A stretch of DNA of 64,000 nt, from contig OZ021725.1 in the NCBI GenBank assembly GCA_963978545.1, positions 90,879,305 through 90,943,304 of the forward strand, read 5' to 3'. Both the position numbers and the translations under genes were made by a program. This document shows, in pieces, positions 11,550 through 24,544 of this stretch (position 1 is the first letter of the stretch; each line of letters begins with the position of its first letter). The stretch comes from Linyphia triangularis. Taxonomy: Eukaryota; Arthropoda; Arachnida; Araneae; Linyphiidae. A model generated the notes under the pieces. The model saw only the letters and a program-made list of their open reading frames with translations. It was not told the DNA's origin and did no database searches.

Positions 11550-12240
11550 TTGTTCAAAAATGGCTGCGTTTTCTAATGCTCAGCATTTATGGTATGCGGA
11601 TTGTGGTTTTGTAGCCCCTCGCTTGTAATTTCTCCGTTTCTTATAGCCGCTGTCTCCGTTCTATGACCAGAGAGGAGTTTACTAAGGCCAATTTTCCGGC
11701 CACCCTTTGACATAAACATTCCAATTCTGGCCAGTCCGGATATCATAAAAAAAGCTCCGCCACAACAAGTAAAGTCTATTTCCAGAACTTAACCGCAGAG
11801 CTTTTCTTTATTCTTCGTCTTCTGCTGGGAAGGGAAAAAATGGTTACGTTTATCATTTCAATGCGCTTTTCTGCCGTATATATGAATGGATGATTTCGGT
11901 ATGAAATTGGGAATTTAAACCTGTTGTTCCCTTTTCTTTGTGGTGTGGTTTTACTTCTTGGAGGTTTTATTGCTGTCTTCTTTTTTCTCTCATGGTTGCG
12001 AATATCGTTGGGCAGACACTGATGGATCTGGGAAAGGCTCTATGATTCGGTTTAGTATTTCTTTTGATCTTCGACACCGAGTTATATAATCTGACGTTTC
12101 TTTCGGAATAGGGGAGGGAAATGGGAGTTGAGTAGCAGTTACTTCTGATTTTCTCCGAGTTTTGATTCGAGGCGGATGGCTGGGAATAGAATTTATCTGT
12201 TTATGCTTGGGGAACGGTTAGAGTTCCTTGGGAGGATTTA
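11550..12240. other. Skew-flip island 4
   Basis: The core at about 11580-11820 is base-balanced, with CGCCACAAC and TCCAATTCTGGCC type sequence. To the right (11930-12240) the strand is strongly G+T-rich (TTGTGGTGTGGTTTTAC, GGGGAGGGAAATGGGAG). The left A+C flank is weaker than in other islands. Confidence 0.35.
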
Positions 12241-12365
12241 GAGTTTCAAAAATATGTGCTGCGGTTTCTATAAATATTTTCTAAAATTTCTGAAAAGAAG
12301 TGGATGTGACTGTATTATTTCCTTGTAGCATCATATAAAAATGAGCATATTTTTATAAGAGAATA

Positions 12366-12640
12366 AGAGATGAAATGAGAAATGTAGATGAAAAATGACG
12401 TATTAGAATATCTTTAATTTCCTCTATGACTTTGAATTGCTCTTAATTTAGTCATTTAATCAATTCAGTCGCTTATTTCTCAAAATGGAAACAGCTTATT
12501 TTCTTTGTGCGTGAAATTATTTGAGAAACGTAGAGGAGAAAAAAATTACGTATTACACATTTTTTAATTTCTCAGGTCTATGATTTTAAATTGGTCTCTT
12601 TTCTCATTCTCTTAGTTATCAAATTATTTAAATTTTTCTA
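12366..12640 (+). repeat. Degenerate direct repeat, ~150 bp unit, 2 copies
   Basis: GAGAAATGTAGATG...TGACGTATTA...TTAATTTC near 12378-12420 recurs as GAGAAACGTAGAGG...TTACGTATTA...TTAATTTC near 12522-12575. Both copies continue into TATGA(C/T)TTTGAATTG-like sequence. Confidence 0.6.
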
Positions 12641-12659
12641 TTCGTGACGTAAAATGCAA

Positions 12660-13430
12660 TGTCATAAAATGATGCACAGCTTCAGAATGTGATGCCAATT
12701 ATGCAAATAAAACATAAATCGTGAATCTTTTCTATATTTATTCTCATGTCCGATGCATTTTAGATATTTGACTAATTGTCATAGATATTATGGGATATAT
12801 GGAGACTTGATAGTCTAACTTCAATATGAAAAAAAATGTTTATTTTGGCGTTTACAGAAGAATGTATAATTTATTATAAACAATAAACACAGAACTTTGT
12901 TGGTCACCTCTTGCATTTAATATTGACGGCCCCTCCTTGCATAAACTTTATCGAATGAACAAAACATGATATTTGATTAAGATGTTTTGTAATATTTTTT
13001 GGTACTGTTGCCTTTAGTTGTATTTGACAACTCTGGTCACTTTACGCTTCATCGAGCATTCAATATCTGTCAACGATCAAAATTTAATTCATACTTTCAT
13101 GCTTGTCTGTTTTGTTGTTATTTCAGTTTTATGCCATTTTAACAACAACTGATCTTGTACATTTCACTATTGGGGTTGTTTTGTCGATATTCGCTCAATG
13201 ACAACCTATATTTTCACGGAAAAATAATTATTAGTGTCATAAATACTAAACTCATTTTTATACCATTTTTTTTTTTACTTTAACAATAAAAATTGACAAT
13301 TAAATACATAATTAAATACAGGTAACAACAAAACTCTCAGGTATAAGTAACAGATTGTCACTTAGTTCACAATTTGTACTGTAATTGAAATATAAGTAGC
13401 TGAAAGTTTTAGAACTCATCGAAAAATAGA
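12660..13430. other. AT-rich stretch, no gene
   Basis: Mixed AT-rich sequence. No repeats, inverted repeats or coding readings that I can support. Confidence 0.45.
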
Positions 13431-13790
13431 AATCTGCATCAACCTACTAACTTGAGATGCCAGTGTGCAACAAGTAGGCGAATTTTAAAACCTGGCCTAA
13501 TCTAAGGAACGTGATCAAACATCCAACACCAAATAAATTAAAGCAAACCCAATTACTCCACCAAATTACCCTACCTTCACACTTGCACTTGGCCATAATT
13601 TGGTGAAGCATGCCGCTGAGATCTCAAGCACTTCACATGCACTCTTCTGGCGGAAATTTTATACATCGGAATGATTCACAAGGGCCTTCAGACAGACGAC
13701 AAATCTGTCGATTTTGAGGCGAGTAACTCTCCATCATCGATACATTTGAAATACGACGCTTGGGCAGCAGGCTATAACAAATCGTTAGTT

Positions 13791-13810
13791 GGGTGGGGTG
13801 GGGTGGAGGG
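13791..13810 (+). other. G-quadruplex motif
   Basis: Four G-runs (G3, G4, G4, G3) separated by loops of 1, 1 and 4 nt. This fits the canonical G3+N1-7 pattern. Confidence 0.6.
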
Positions 13811-14057
13811 ACTGGGAGTCACTCGCTTGCGTGTCATTAAGTGTGCCTTAATGAGTGGGGAAACGCTGCACTAATTGGCTTAATTAATCCGCTATCAGAT
13901 GCAGTGCAATTATTATTCTCTATTCTCGATTTGTTAAAGTCTCGTGCAAAACTTCTAATTACGACACTTATCTGAGACTACGGTCAAAAGATGCAGTTTT
14001 CGTTTTTGGTGTGGGGGAGGGGGTTGTTGTATATCGCTTGTTAAGGTTGGTGGAAAA

Positions 14058-14079
14058 GGGGAGGGGGGAGGGGATTGGG
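14058..14079 (+). other. G-quadruplex motif
   Basis: Four G-runs (G4 at 14058-14061, G6 at 14063-14068, G4 at 14070-14073, G3 at 14077-14079) with loops of 1, 1 and 3 nt. Confidence 0.65.
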
Positions 14080-14220
14080 TATGTGGGATCGTATGACGTA
14101 GAGTGTATGATGCAGAGAATTGATAGGATGGATATTTGGAATGATGAAATGTTTAGATCACCGTCTTACTCAGATGGATTGGATCTCGGAGAAAGTTGGA
14201 TTTATAATTGTTAGTTTAGG

Positions 14221-15110
14221 GATAGGATTTCTTTTTTAAGAAGAAGACATTGTGTTTATTGAATTTCAGTGTGGCAAAGTCATTTACGTATTAAATAAGA
14301 CAGCCTAATAAAAGGGTCGATTTAAGTACTAAAAAGAAAGAGTTAAAAGTTATTTATGTTCAGAAAAGAGATCAAAGGCTTTAATGGGTATTTTAAGTTA
14401 TCTTCCTTTTTTATAAAAAGAAATTATTTTATATTTTGAAAGAAATAAGGAAATACCATTTGAATACAAGTTTAGTTAAAAAAAAAGTTCTAATATGTGA
14501 CTTTTATTTCATACCATCATATTGGATATTGTATTAAAGAAATAAAAAATCTTTTTGAACGCATACTTTTTTATGAAGTTAGTTGTGCTAAAGCTTTTTA
14601 TGATAAATGTACTTTCGAATCCTATCCTAATTTATGCGACGGGAAGTACATTATAATTTTATGAATCTTAATATTATTTGAAACATTTTTGCAATTTATA
14701 CTGATGTTCTATTTAAGTAGAAAATGTTATAAGCCTTTAATGACTTTTGGGACACACTGTATGATTGAGAGTGCAAACCAACACTACATAGCATTTTAAA
14801 ATACAACTTCAAAAAAGTAATTACTTTTAACCTTACTTCTTTGCTGTCGAAATATTTAAAAATGTAACAGTATCTTCTCCTTGAAGTAAACAAAATTTTC
14901 TATTAGAGTCAATGTAAAGTGCTCGAAACAGTGGATAATTTATTTTTGGAGACTTTAAACGCAGAGGAGAGACAATAAAATCCCCTTTTTTTAATAATTA
15001 ACTCTCCTATAAGAGGGAGAATTATACGCAACAAATATTTTCAAGATTCTAATGAAAGACTTTCTATGATGGTCATTCACAGCATGGAACTTGTTAATAT
15101 ATCATTCAAT
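14221..15110. other. AT-rich stretch, no gene
   Basis: AT-rich, unstructured sequence. No supported feature. Confidence 0.45.
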
Positions 15111-15119
15111 TACCTATTA

Positions 15120-16080
15120 AATTAAAACGAAGATTCGCTTTCCACTGAAGAGGTGTATTATTACAACAAACAAATCGAGTTGATTATAGCCACGAACAAA
15201 AACCCACTTTCTCTTGACGAAACCTGGTCTATTGTATGACTAAACCACCGCCAACAACAAAGAAAGAAATGACAACTCCGATGGTAGAGAGAAACCCCAT
15301 TGTCAACCTCATCTTCATTACACAAGCACGACAAACAAATCCCAAAGTGTTTCTTCCAAAACTTCACCTTTCTATCCCCTACTTGCTCAAATAGTTTTTG
15401 TCGCCAACCTCCCCCTAAAATTGTCGAAAAGGAGCGTATTAATTGCTCTAATTGCGTTACAATCACCGCACTAATTGAAACACCAATTAAGCGCAAATTA
15501 TACTGCAATATTTCTCGGGCAGTTGCAGGTGCGACAGACAGACACAAACATAAGGAGAAAAGCGAACGCCCTTCTCATTAAAACAGGGGACTTCCCCCTT
15601 TTTCCCTCAGCAAGAAGAATTAATTAGGAAGCTTTATTATTAATGAAGATCGTGCCAAAAAGTGCGGACGAGGGTCTTTTCTTCCCGTCATCCTTTGCAA
15701 GAAAAGGACACTCCACACTGGAGTACCCGACCACTCTCTAATTAAAAGACGATTTTAATTACTTGTTCAAATCTTCTTTCTACGCTTTCTTGTTCTTTCC
15801 ATTATTATTCCTCTGCCCATTTTCACAAATACTAATTCAGTTTGTTCATTTGCTACTCGTTTTAATTTGATTATTGCAAACGATATTTTTTTCCTGGGGA
15901 ATATTTGTTCAGGTGGCAACGGTGGGATCTGACTGATTGAGAGAAGTTTTAAACGGAAGGAAAATGATTGGGGGATGGTTTTATCGGCACAATTAAAAGA
16001 GGTACTTCTGAACCTGTTGAAAGATGGTGAGAAAATTAAAAATAAAGTTGGGAAAGTACTCCAGGAGTTTTGCATTTTCC
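15120..16080. other. Skew-flip island 6 (AATTA-rich core)
   Basis: The left part (15160-15420) is A+C-rich (CACCGCCAACAACAAAG, ACAAGCACGACAAAC); the right part (15900-16060) is rich in G and T. Between 15430 and 15760 TAATTG, CAATTAAG, TAATTAGG and TAATTAAA occur repeatedly, as in clustered homeodomain sites. Readings of 128, 93 and 102 codons overlap on both strands, which is typical of stop-poor GC-richer DNA and not of a gene; none has a domain I recognise. Confidence 0.5.
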
Positions 16081-17670
16081 CACTTCTAACAGAATTTTCA
16101 GTCTTTATTGTTTGCTAGAACATAAATAAAAAGAAATGGGTAAATAAGGCCACGTTTTAAAGTTATATTAAAACCGACGAGATTTTAGACCTTTTGACTC
16201 GAACTTTGAGTAAGATTAGAAAGTTTGTGGTGCTAGAAACATATAAGAAAAAAAAATATTGTTCAGGTAAAATTCCAGTGGAAGTTTTAGAGGACAAGAA
16301 TTTTCCTCAGCCTTTTCTCATTAAGCTTTGAGAAACTTTGAAACTTTCCATAAATTCACAATTCATAAATGGCTAATTTTGACTTGACAAAGTCATTGTT
16401 GCTGTGGTACTGCGTAAGGTAAAGAGCTAAGGACATGCTTTGTTCTCTGTATATATTAGGGAAAAGTTTTAATTAACAGCAAAAATCCATGTCTCTCAGT
16501 TTAAAAATTTTTTACCTTATCTATTAAATTTTCATAAAGGAGGCCGTATTTAACGAATACGAAAACTGCTTTTATTGAATTAAATTAAATAGTTCTTCAA
16601 ATGTTAACACATAATTTTAATACGAGTCTTGTTTATTTACACGAAAAAGTGTATAATTTTTAAACTGAATCATAATTCATATTTAGTTTAAGAAATAAAT
16701 TAAAAGTGGACTTTTAAGAATAAAAAAAAAATTCTTAACAACATTTAATAGAAGTGTAAAATCTACAAGTTTTCATTTTCAGATTATTATCAGACACAAC
16801 TTATAGTCCAGTTTCAGAAACAATAAAAACGCTTGATGAAATATTTAATAGTTCTTGCAAAAGAACTTAAGTCGTAAAATAATAAAGGCATTAGTAAACT
16901 TTGATCCTTTTTAAGTCGTTTTGTTGATAATTTCAAAACTGTAGTAGACACATATTATTCAAAGACTCGAGTAACGTGTCGGCCATCTTTTTGTTGGAAT
17001 ATTTAAATAAAGGTAAACAAATACTTGAGGAGTAAGTCTGAAATTTTTAAATAAATAGGTATTGAAAGAAAGATTTTTGATTAAAAGTGAAGAGATGAAA
17101 GCTAAAAATAGTCTGCAATACCTAATATATAAAACTATAATAATGGTCAGTAAGGGACTAGTATTAGACTGTTTGTGTTTTGTAAAGAAAGAAAAGCTTA
17201 ATGAGCTAAGAAAATGTCAGTTTTAAAAACAAAATGGTAATTGATATACTTAAACGTACAATTTGATTATTCTCGAGGGAAAGCGTGTGCAAAATGAAAG
17301 CATACTTTATCAAATGCTGAAGATTTTATTTACATTAAATAATTTAATTGCTATAATCAACCTCAAGTAAAATCTAACTTAAATACTAACGGAGAAATTA
17401 AATGAAAGTATGTCATTGTATATATTTTAAATGTAACTTACCTTTTTAAAGTCAATAATGCGTTTTTAATCTTTGCATCTTTAAAGATTTTTGTTTATAG
17501 TGAATACTTAATAATAATAAGATGCATTTCATAGCTTATAAATAAATCGAATAACATAAAAGTGTAACCGAGGGGAGTTATATTTTATTTAATTTAAAAC
17601 AATGTTCTATGTTTAACAACTTTTATGAAGAAAAAACAATTCTTTTATCATATACATTAACTGAATTTTA
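16081..17670. other. AT-rich stretch, no gene
   Basis: Long AT-rich DNA without clear repeats, inverted repeats or coding readings. Confidence 0.45.
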
Positions 17671-17679
17671 AATTTTAGC

Positions 17680-18270
17680 ATTAAAAAACCCAACATAAAT
17701 ACACAATCACAAGAGCACAAACTATCACTCGCAAACTAAAAAAAAAAATCTAAAGAAATATAAAACAGCGAATTCTCCTTACAAACTAAAACATACTCAG
17801 ATTCATTACAGAAATATTTAAAACCCGGTGCGAATCAGTTTTCGCTTCCCCCCCCCCCCCCCATCTTGGGATCATTACAAAGTCGTCATCCCGTTACAAA
17901 CGAGATAACACGAGAACGTGACTGAAAACCCGGCGTAATTAAAGAGAGACTCGACCTTTTTGGGTCGTTAACTCCTCGCATTAAAAGAAAGCAATCCGAA
18001 AGGATGCCGAATTAAGGGAGAGAGGAAGTGGAATTTCTATTCCCCGAGATTCCATGAGTGGAATAAATTGCTCCTGAGATGCAACAATTAAGGAGTAAGG
18101 ATCTGCCTTGTCGATTTGGTGTCTGAATCCTGATTTTAACGCTTAAGGTTTTAATTTTGGAGTTTTCTTTGGGTTTTTTGATTAAGTAAACTGGTGTTAG
18201 ATGAGAAATGGTTTGGTAAGTTGTCTTTATGCATATTGGAAAACTGGAGGGAGAATTTTATTCTAGTTTG
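17680..18270. other. Skew-flip island 7
   Basis: By hand count, 17701-17820 has 62 A, 25 C, 8 G and 25 T; 18121-18240 has 28 A, 9 C, 29 G and 54 T. The core has a run of 15 C (17848-17862) left of centre, plus CGTAATTAAAG and CGAATTAAGGG. It is one of the strongest examples of the window-wide pattern. Confidence 0.55.
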
Positions 18271-18911
18271 ATGTCAAATGGGTAAATTTCAAAGTTTCTT
18301 ATATTTAAAAGATTTAAGAAAGCCAAATTTTACGAGTGTTGAATAGTGACAGTGCTTTTAAATATAATTTAATAGAGACATTCAGTTATTTATTTTATTT
18401 ACTATGTTTGAAGATGTTTTCATATGCCTTAGTTAATAAAACAAAAGGTAAGAAATATAATTTATTTAAGTTAAATTAGTAAATAGTTAGATGAGCTAGA
18501 AGCTTACTCCTTAAAAATTTGATGTTAAATTTGGAGATAAAAAAAAAAAAAACTAATCTTCAAAAATAAACAAACAAATAAGCAAACGAACAAACAAATA
18601 AAATTTATTGCACCTTCAAAAAATCTGTATTATTATTTTTTTGTTTTTGTTTTTAATAGTCACAAAAACCAGATAATGTATTTCTGATCAAACTCTTAAC
18701 TAACATCTAGTAAAAAAACAAAAACTTAACAACAGACTGTTCAACTAATTGAACAAATAAAAATATCAAACTCTGTTCTTAAGTTTAACAAATTTCAAGA
18801 ATATTCATTTTGAATCTTAATTTCTAGTATAAAAGGAAACAGTTAAAAAGTTATTCACACACATAATATTATAACTCTGCTTGGTCATCTTGTTATTTGG
18901 CTATTTAGAAT
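18271..18911. other. AT-rich stretch, no gene
   Basis: AT-rich DNA with short CAAACAAATAAG-type runs at 18570-18600. No gene seen. Confidence 0.45.
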
Positions 18912-19994
<1,083 letters not shown>

Positions 19995-20199
19995 AAAATT
20001 CTGGCAATCTTGTATTGTTCTTATATTATTATCTTCCAAAATTTTCTCGTTTGAATGACCTGAACAAAAAAATATAATCATTCTTTTAATATCCTAGTAA
20101 ATTTCTGTTTTACACAAAACATATAAATCCATATTTTTTAGAAAACATAAAAAAAATATATTAAAATTTTTTCATTAAGTTAATTAATTAATCTAACGA

Positions 20200-20620
20200 A
20201 TAACTTATCAATCGAAATAATTTCAACAAACATCCCCTACCATAGAAATCATTAAGAGTATCCCTCGGTCCGTTTATTTCATTTCTTAACACAATTTCCC
20301 AATCCTGGTCTAAACTAAAAGAGAAAAGCCTAAACATATATATTTTCCCAAGTATAAGGAAGACACAGCGATTATTTGGTGACCATTTGTTCTTATTAGG
20401 CCCATTGGTGCAGGACCTCAATATCTTGACCCTGGCTCATCATTGGAGCAATCCAATCATCGGCATCCATCGTCACGGATGTGGTCGCCTCGGAATTTAA
20501 TTCACTCACCCTGGGGAACTTATGACGTCATATTTCATTCAGGGATCTTAGACATTGAAAGGACGTGGTAGGAAATTGTCGCCATGTTTGGCCAAGTTTG
20601 TAGGTTTTGCTGCTTTGAAA
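20200..20620. other. Skew-flip island 8
   Basis: The left flank is A+C-rich (20215-20310) and the right is G+T-rich (20560-20620). The core 20400-20530 is unique, with a CRE octamer TGACGTCA at 20523-20530. A minus-strand open stretch at about 20408-20518 ends in TAA and reads MDADDWIAPMM at its methionine, but it is too short to call a gene. Confidence 0.45.
20523..20530. promoter_or_regulatory. CRE-like palindrome TGACGTCA
   Basis: Exact CREB/ATF consensus octamer in island 8. It is a sequence match only. Confidence 0.3.
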
Positions 20621-21250
20621 ACTATAATTTATAAGTTTTTAAGAGGTACTTGTTGTGTATTTTCGATGCTGTAAAAAAGGTTTAGATTTTCAATGAAAAT
20701 CTGCTATTGAAAGTTTTTTTTAGGCATACAGCAAAAGATTTAAAAGTGTCATTGTCACTGTAATAAGTTTGTATTATTATAATAATTGCATGGTAGACAA
20801 GGTTTGGCCATTATATAGAATATAATTTATGAATTTAAATTAACTGAGCATATTATAATGTAGATATAAAGCTTCATTATAGAAGATGTCGATTGTTTTA
20901 CTTTCAAATATTTCTGTTACCTGTATTAAACATTCGATTTTACCGTCTCCTTGGTCAACTTTGATCGCTTGCACTTGTACCGCAACGATTTTCATTTCCT
21001 AGAAAAGGTATTTATTTTTAGATTTTTAACTAGATGAGAAAGTGATCCCTGATTTTTGATATTTTAATTTGAAAGATATTTTCTCTAGTCTCCTAAGAGC
21101 AAATGACTAATTGATATTTACTTTATCGTTGCTTCTCTTCAGGAAGAGTAGACAAGAGTATGCTTTCATAAAAAATTTGTGGATCATAGAACTTATCACA
21201 ACACTGTGAGCCGAAGATGTCTTTTTCTTTTTTTAATTTTAATTATTGTT
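20621..21250. other. AT-rich stretch, no gene
   Basis: No feature supported. Confidence 0.4.
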
Positions 21251-21259
21251 TAATTTTTT

Positions 21260-21870
21260 GCTACTTCCACTTTAATTAAATATAGGAGGATTGGAGGCAT
21301 AGAAGGTTTTAGGACTCTGAGGACAAATATGGCCGATGAGGCATACATGCTTTCCAAGGCATCATCTCGTCTTGATATCTCTGTCAGACAGTGGTGCTCT
21401 TTTATTTATCACACCCCATCATCGAACTTCCCCGCTCTTTAAGCCTTAAGAAGGTGGAATGGGACAATATGGACGCGCTAAGCCAAAGCCGAAAGCGAGC
21501 GATTTTCTTGTCGTTTGTCTTTTAGAAAGGCCAAAGGCATCACGACAACGGATTATGCTATGCGCTGGACGATTCTTTTCAATTAAAAGTAAGCCTAGAA
21601 AAGAAATGGAACATTTTTTTTGTTCTTCGGCTGCTTCTGTTGCGGTTAATTGGTTTTGGGAATGACACCCTCTGACTTCGTTTATCCGATAGCCCCTCCG
21701 GAAAAGATCCTTTTTAGGAGAAGTTTAACGAGTTGTTTTATGTTTTGTTATGTTGTACTTACTGCTTTGGAAGTGAAAAGGGGTGGAGTTTGAAATCTTA
21801 GAGATGTTTAGGAGTCCTGAGGCGTTGTAGCTAAACTTATGATGTTGGTTATTAAAATAGTTAATAGAAT
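21260..21870. other. Skew-flip island 9
   Basis: Base-balanced core (21320-21700) with a G+T-rich right flank (21720-21830). The left A+C flank is weak. A 68-codon plus-strand reading (21459-21665) has no recognisable domain. Confidence 0.35.
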
Positions 21871-22186
21871 TTTAACTGAAGTAAGTAACGAATTATTGAA
21901 GTTTGATAAGTTATAAACTTTTTAATTAGTAATGGTGAATGTAATGTTGATGCCTAAAGTTTTTTTTTTTTACTTATTAGATAGACTGACAAGAAACTAC
22001 CAGTATCCCTTACTGTTTATTATATTTAATGATATTTAGAATTTTTTTTGTAATTTATAAAAGTACATTTGGAATTATGCCAACTAATCATTACAAAATT
22101 AGGAGAATTGCAATAAAAAATATCATTGTCGTTCATTTTGTGTACGCATTTAAGTCACTATTAAGAGAAATGTTTTCCTATATTTA

Positions 22187-22729
22187 TTAAAATAGGAATA
22201 AAACCCAAGAATTAATATCAAGCAAATAAATATCAAATGAATACAAAGCATATATAAATTCAATGGAAAGGAAATAAATAGATAGTAAATACTAGTTATC
22301 AATCATTGAAAAGGAAGTATAATTTCATTACTCAATGGATCGTTAGATATTTTGTATTTGAGAATAAGATAAGATATAATAAACATCAGAACGTGTGAAA
22401 ATGCTTATTTTATTTTTTTAATGAAGCGGAAGTTTCTGTATATGGTATGCTACAAAACATTTAGCATGCCATTCCTCACCATATACAGATACTAAAGCTT
22501 TTTAGAAAAATAATCAAATAATGATTTTCAGGCGCTCTGATGTTTATTATATCTTATCTTGTACTCAAATACAAATTATCTAAAGATCCATTGAGTAATG
22601 AAATTATACTTCCTGTTCAATGATTTATGACTAGTATTTACTATCTATTTATTCGCTTTTCATTGGATTTATATATGCTTTGATATTTATTTGCTTCATA
22701 TTAATTCTTGGGTTTTATTCCTATTTTAA
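22187..22729. repeat. Long imperfect palindrome (foldback), 543 bp
   Basis: The left arm from 22187 and the right arm to 22729 are reverse complements with scattered mismatches and one main indel (an extra ATGAATACAA-like 10 nt in the left arm near 22236). At the centre, CTGTATATGGT (22436-22446) pairs with 22478-22488 and ATGCT (22447-22451) with AGCAT (22463-22467), leaving an 11-nt loop and a 10-nt bulge. A transcript would form a hairpin of more than 200 bp. No transposase, TIR-type terminus or target duplication is evident. Confidence 0.85.
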
Positions 22730-22879
22730 CATATTTCAAGTAATACAGACTTGTAAATTTTAATTAATTAACAAACAATTCGCATCAGAATTGTTTTGTA
22801 CACTCAACTTATAATATTCTTTTTTTTTTTTTTATTCTTCATCAAGAAACTATTTTTTGTAGTTATATGCACTTAATTA

Positions 22880-23660
22880 CAAATGTAATACTCACTGAGA
22901 ATTACTTAACCAATACTCATAAACACTTTTTGATTACTGGGTTACAGCAAACACTGACTTTTAAAATTTTATTACTAAACATAATATTTTCTCTTCTCAC
23001 TTTATGCTCAGTTTGCGAAAAAAGAAGACGGTTCCGAACAAAACGGAAAAAACCCCAAAAATTGTTTACTTAACGAATTTTGGAATTAGAGAGGACTAAA
23101 TTTAGCATATTTCTTAGAATCTAACGAATAAGAGACCACCAGTGAATACGCACTCGAGGATATACCTTTGATGAAACCCAATAACACCCTTCAGAACATG
23201 GCAGATATCCGTGACCGATTGAAAGACCACGAAAAAGTCCCACATCGGATCAGCATTGTGGATCTATGGCTGATAAGACCAACCATGGTATTGATATACA
23301 TGAGATAAGCACATACCCTGCAGATTGTTCTCTTTTGGCGCATGGCTATCGACTACTGATCTACAACCATTATTTAATGAAGATACAGCAATTCAGTAAA
23401 GAGGTTATTAAATTGCTGCACCTGTTTTGTTCGCTTTCATCTAGCCATGGATTACTGTATCTGTGTTCTGCTGAGAATGGGTTATTGAGATGAGTGTTTT
23501 AAAAACGCAAAATGGTAGCGCAAGAGCTTAAGCTTGTTTTATATAATACTGTTGGTATTTATTGAAATCAGAGAGTAATGAAGTTGTAATGGGTGACTAT
23601 GGCAGATATTATTCGGGTATACAGAGTTTAGATAATAAAAAAAAATTAAAAAAAAAAAAC
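22880..23660. other. Skew-flip island 10
   Basis: The left side has A+C-rich segments (22910-22960, 23030-23065), with a base-balanced core at 23100-23400 and a G+T-rich right flank (23430-23630). The core has a short open reading (23132-23308) described under findings. Candidate regulatory DNA or a small exon. Confidence 0.4.
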
Positions 23661-24544
23661 AAACTTGGTCGTAATAAAAAGTTAGAACTCAATTTTTATT
23701 TATTGTGAAATCTAAATTTAATAAAATTTAACGAACTCTAGTCAGTTGGTTATTAAATTTCAAGTCTTATTTTCAATTGGTAACTTGTTAATTTCAGCAA
23801 CTTTGTTAAATATTTTAAACTTAAAAATAATGTGTCATTTGGGTTGTGGTATGATCTTATTCTCTTTAGAAATCCTCTGATTGAGCTAATCTTTTTGCTT
23901 TAACTAATTTTTTTTATTCTCTAAAACTCAAATATTACAATATGTCATTGGGTATAATAACGAAATGATGTCTATAGTAAAATAATAAGAATTTATTCGA
24001 ATGATACTGAAAATAATACTAATACTAATTTAAAAATTATGTATTAAATTTTCTTAAATGTTGACGGGCAATGTTCATAAGAAGAGTTTTTATGAAAAAT
24101 TGTTAGTACTCTATAAAATACTTGTAGACTGGCCGGTACTGTAGATCTTATCCAATTTCGTCCAGTGCTGGGTAAAATTCACATGAAGTTTTGAAATTTT
24201 GAAGCAGAGTTTTAAAATTGAAATATAGTGTTATAAAAAAATAACGGAGAGGAAAAAATATGTTTTGTGATTTTTTAAATTTTTTTAAATTTTTGTTTAT
24301 TTTTAAAAAGTTGTGTATTTCGGAACGATGCTAAGGATTCAGCATAGACTGACCAATTTTTCCAGAACACCCGTTAATGACATTGGTCAATACTGCTATG
24401 CTATCTGAGTTATAGGGCCATTTCTTCTAGTAATGATACGTTAAACTACTTTTGAGATTGAGAATAATTAAAAAAAAAATAATAATAATACTAATAATCA
24501 TTTAGCTTATTAGATCAAATTAATATGATTTTTAAGCCCCCTTT
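23661..24544. other. AT-rich stretch with a small hairpin
   Basis: AT-rich DNA. AGCATAG-ACTGACCAAT at about 24341-24357 is roughly complementary to ATTGGTCAATACTGCTATGCT-type sequence near 24381-24401, giving a short imperfect hairpin. Otherwise nothing is recognised. Confidence 0.4.

Larger units (their letters stand above)
13440..14220. other. Skew-flip island 5 (homeodomain-type sites, two G4 motifs)
   Basis: The left flank (13500-13600) is A+C-rich and the right (13990-14100) is G+T-rich. The core has clustered homeodomain-type words, for example CTAATTGGCTTAATTAATCC at 13871-13890. Two quadruplex-type G tracts lie at 13791-13810 and 14058-14079, both with G on the + strand. The 67-codon readings here have no recognisable domain. 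Best read as a candidate cis-regulatory element. Confidence 0.55.

Noticed and set aside
15161..15547. 128-codon minus reading and 93-codon plus reading
   Set aside because: They overlap on opposite strands, with no domain and no splice context; the sequence looks regulatory instead.
20408..20518. Minus-strand open stretch reading MDADDWIAPMM before TAA
   Set aside because: About 37 codons, with an upstream in-frame stop and no supporting context; most likely chance.
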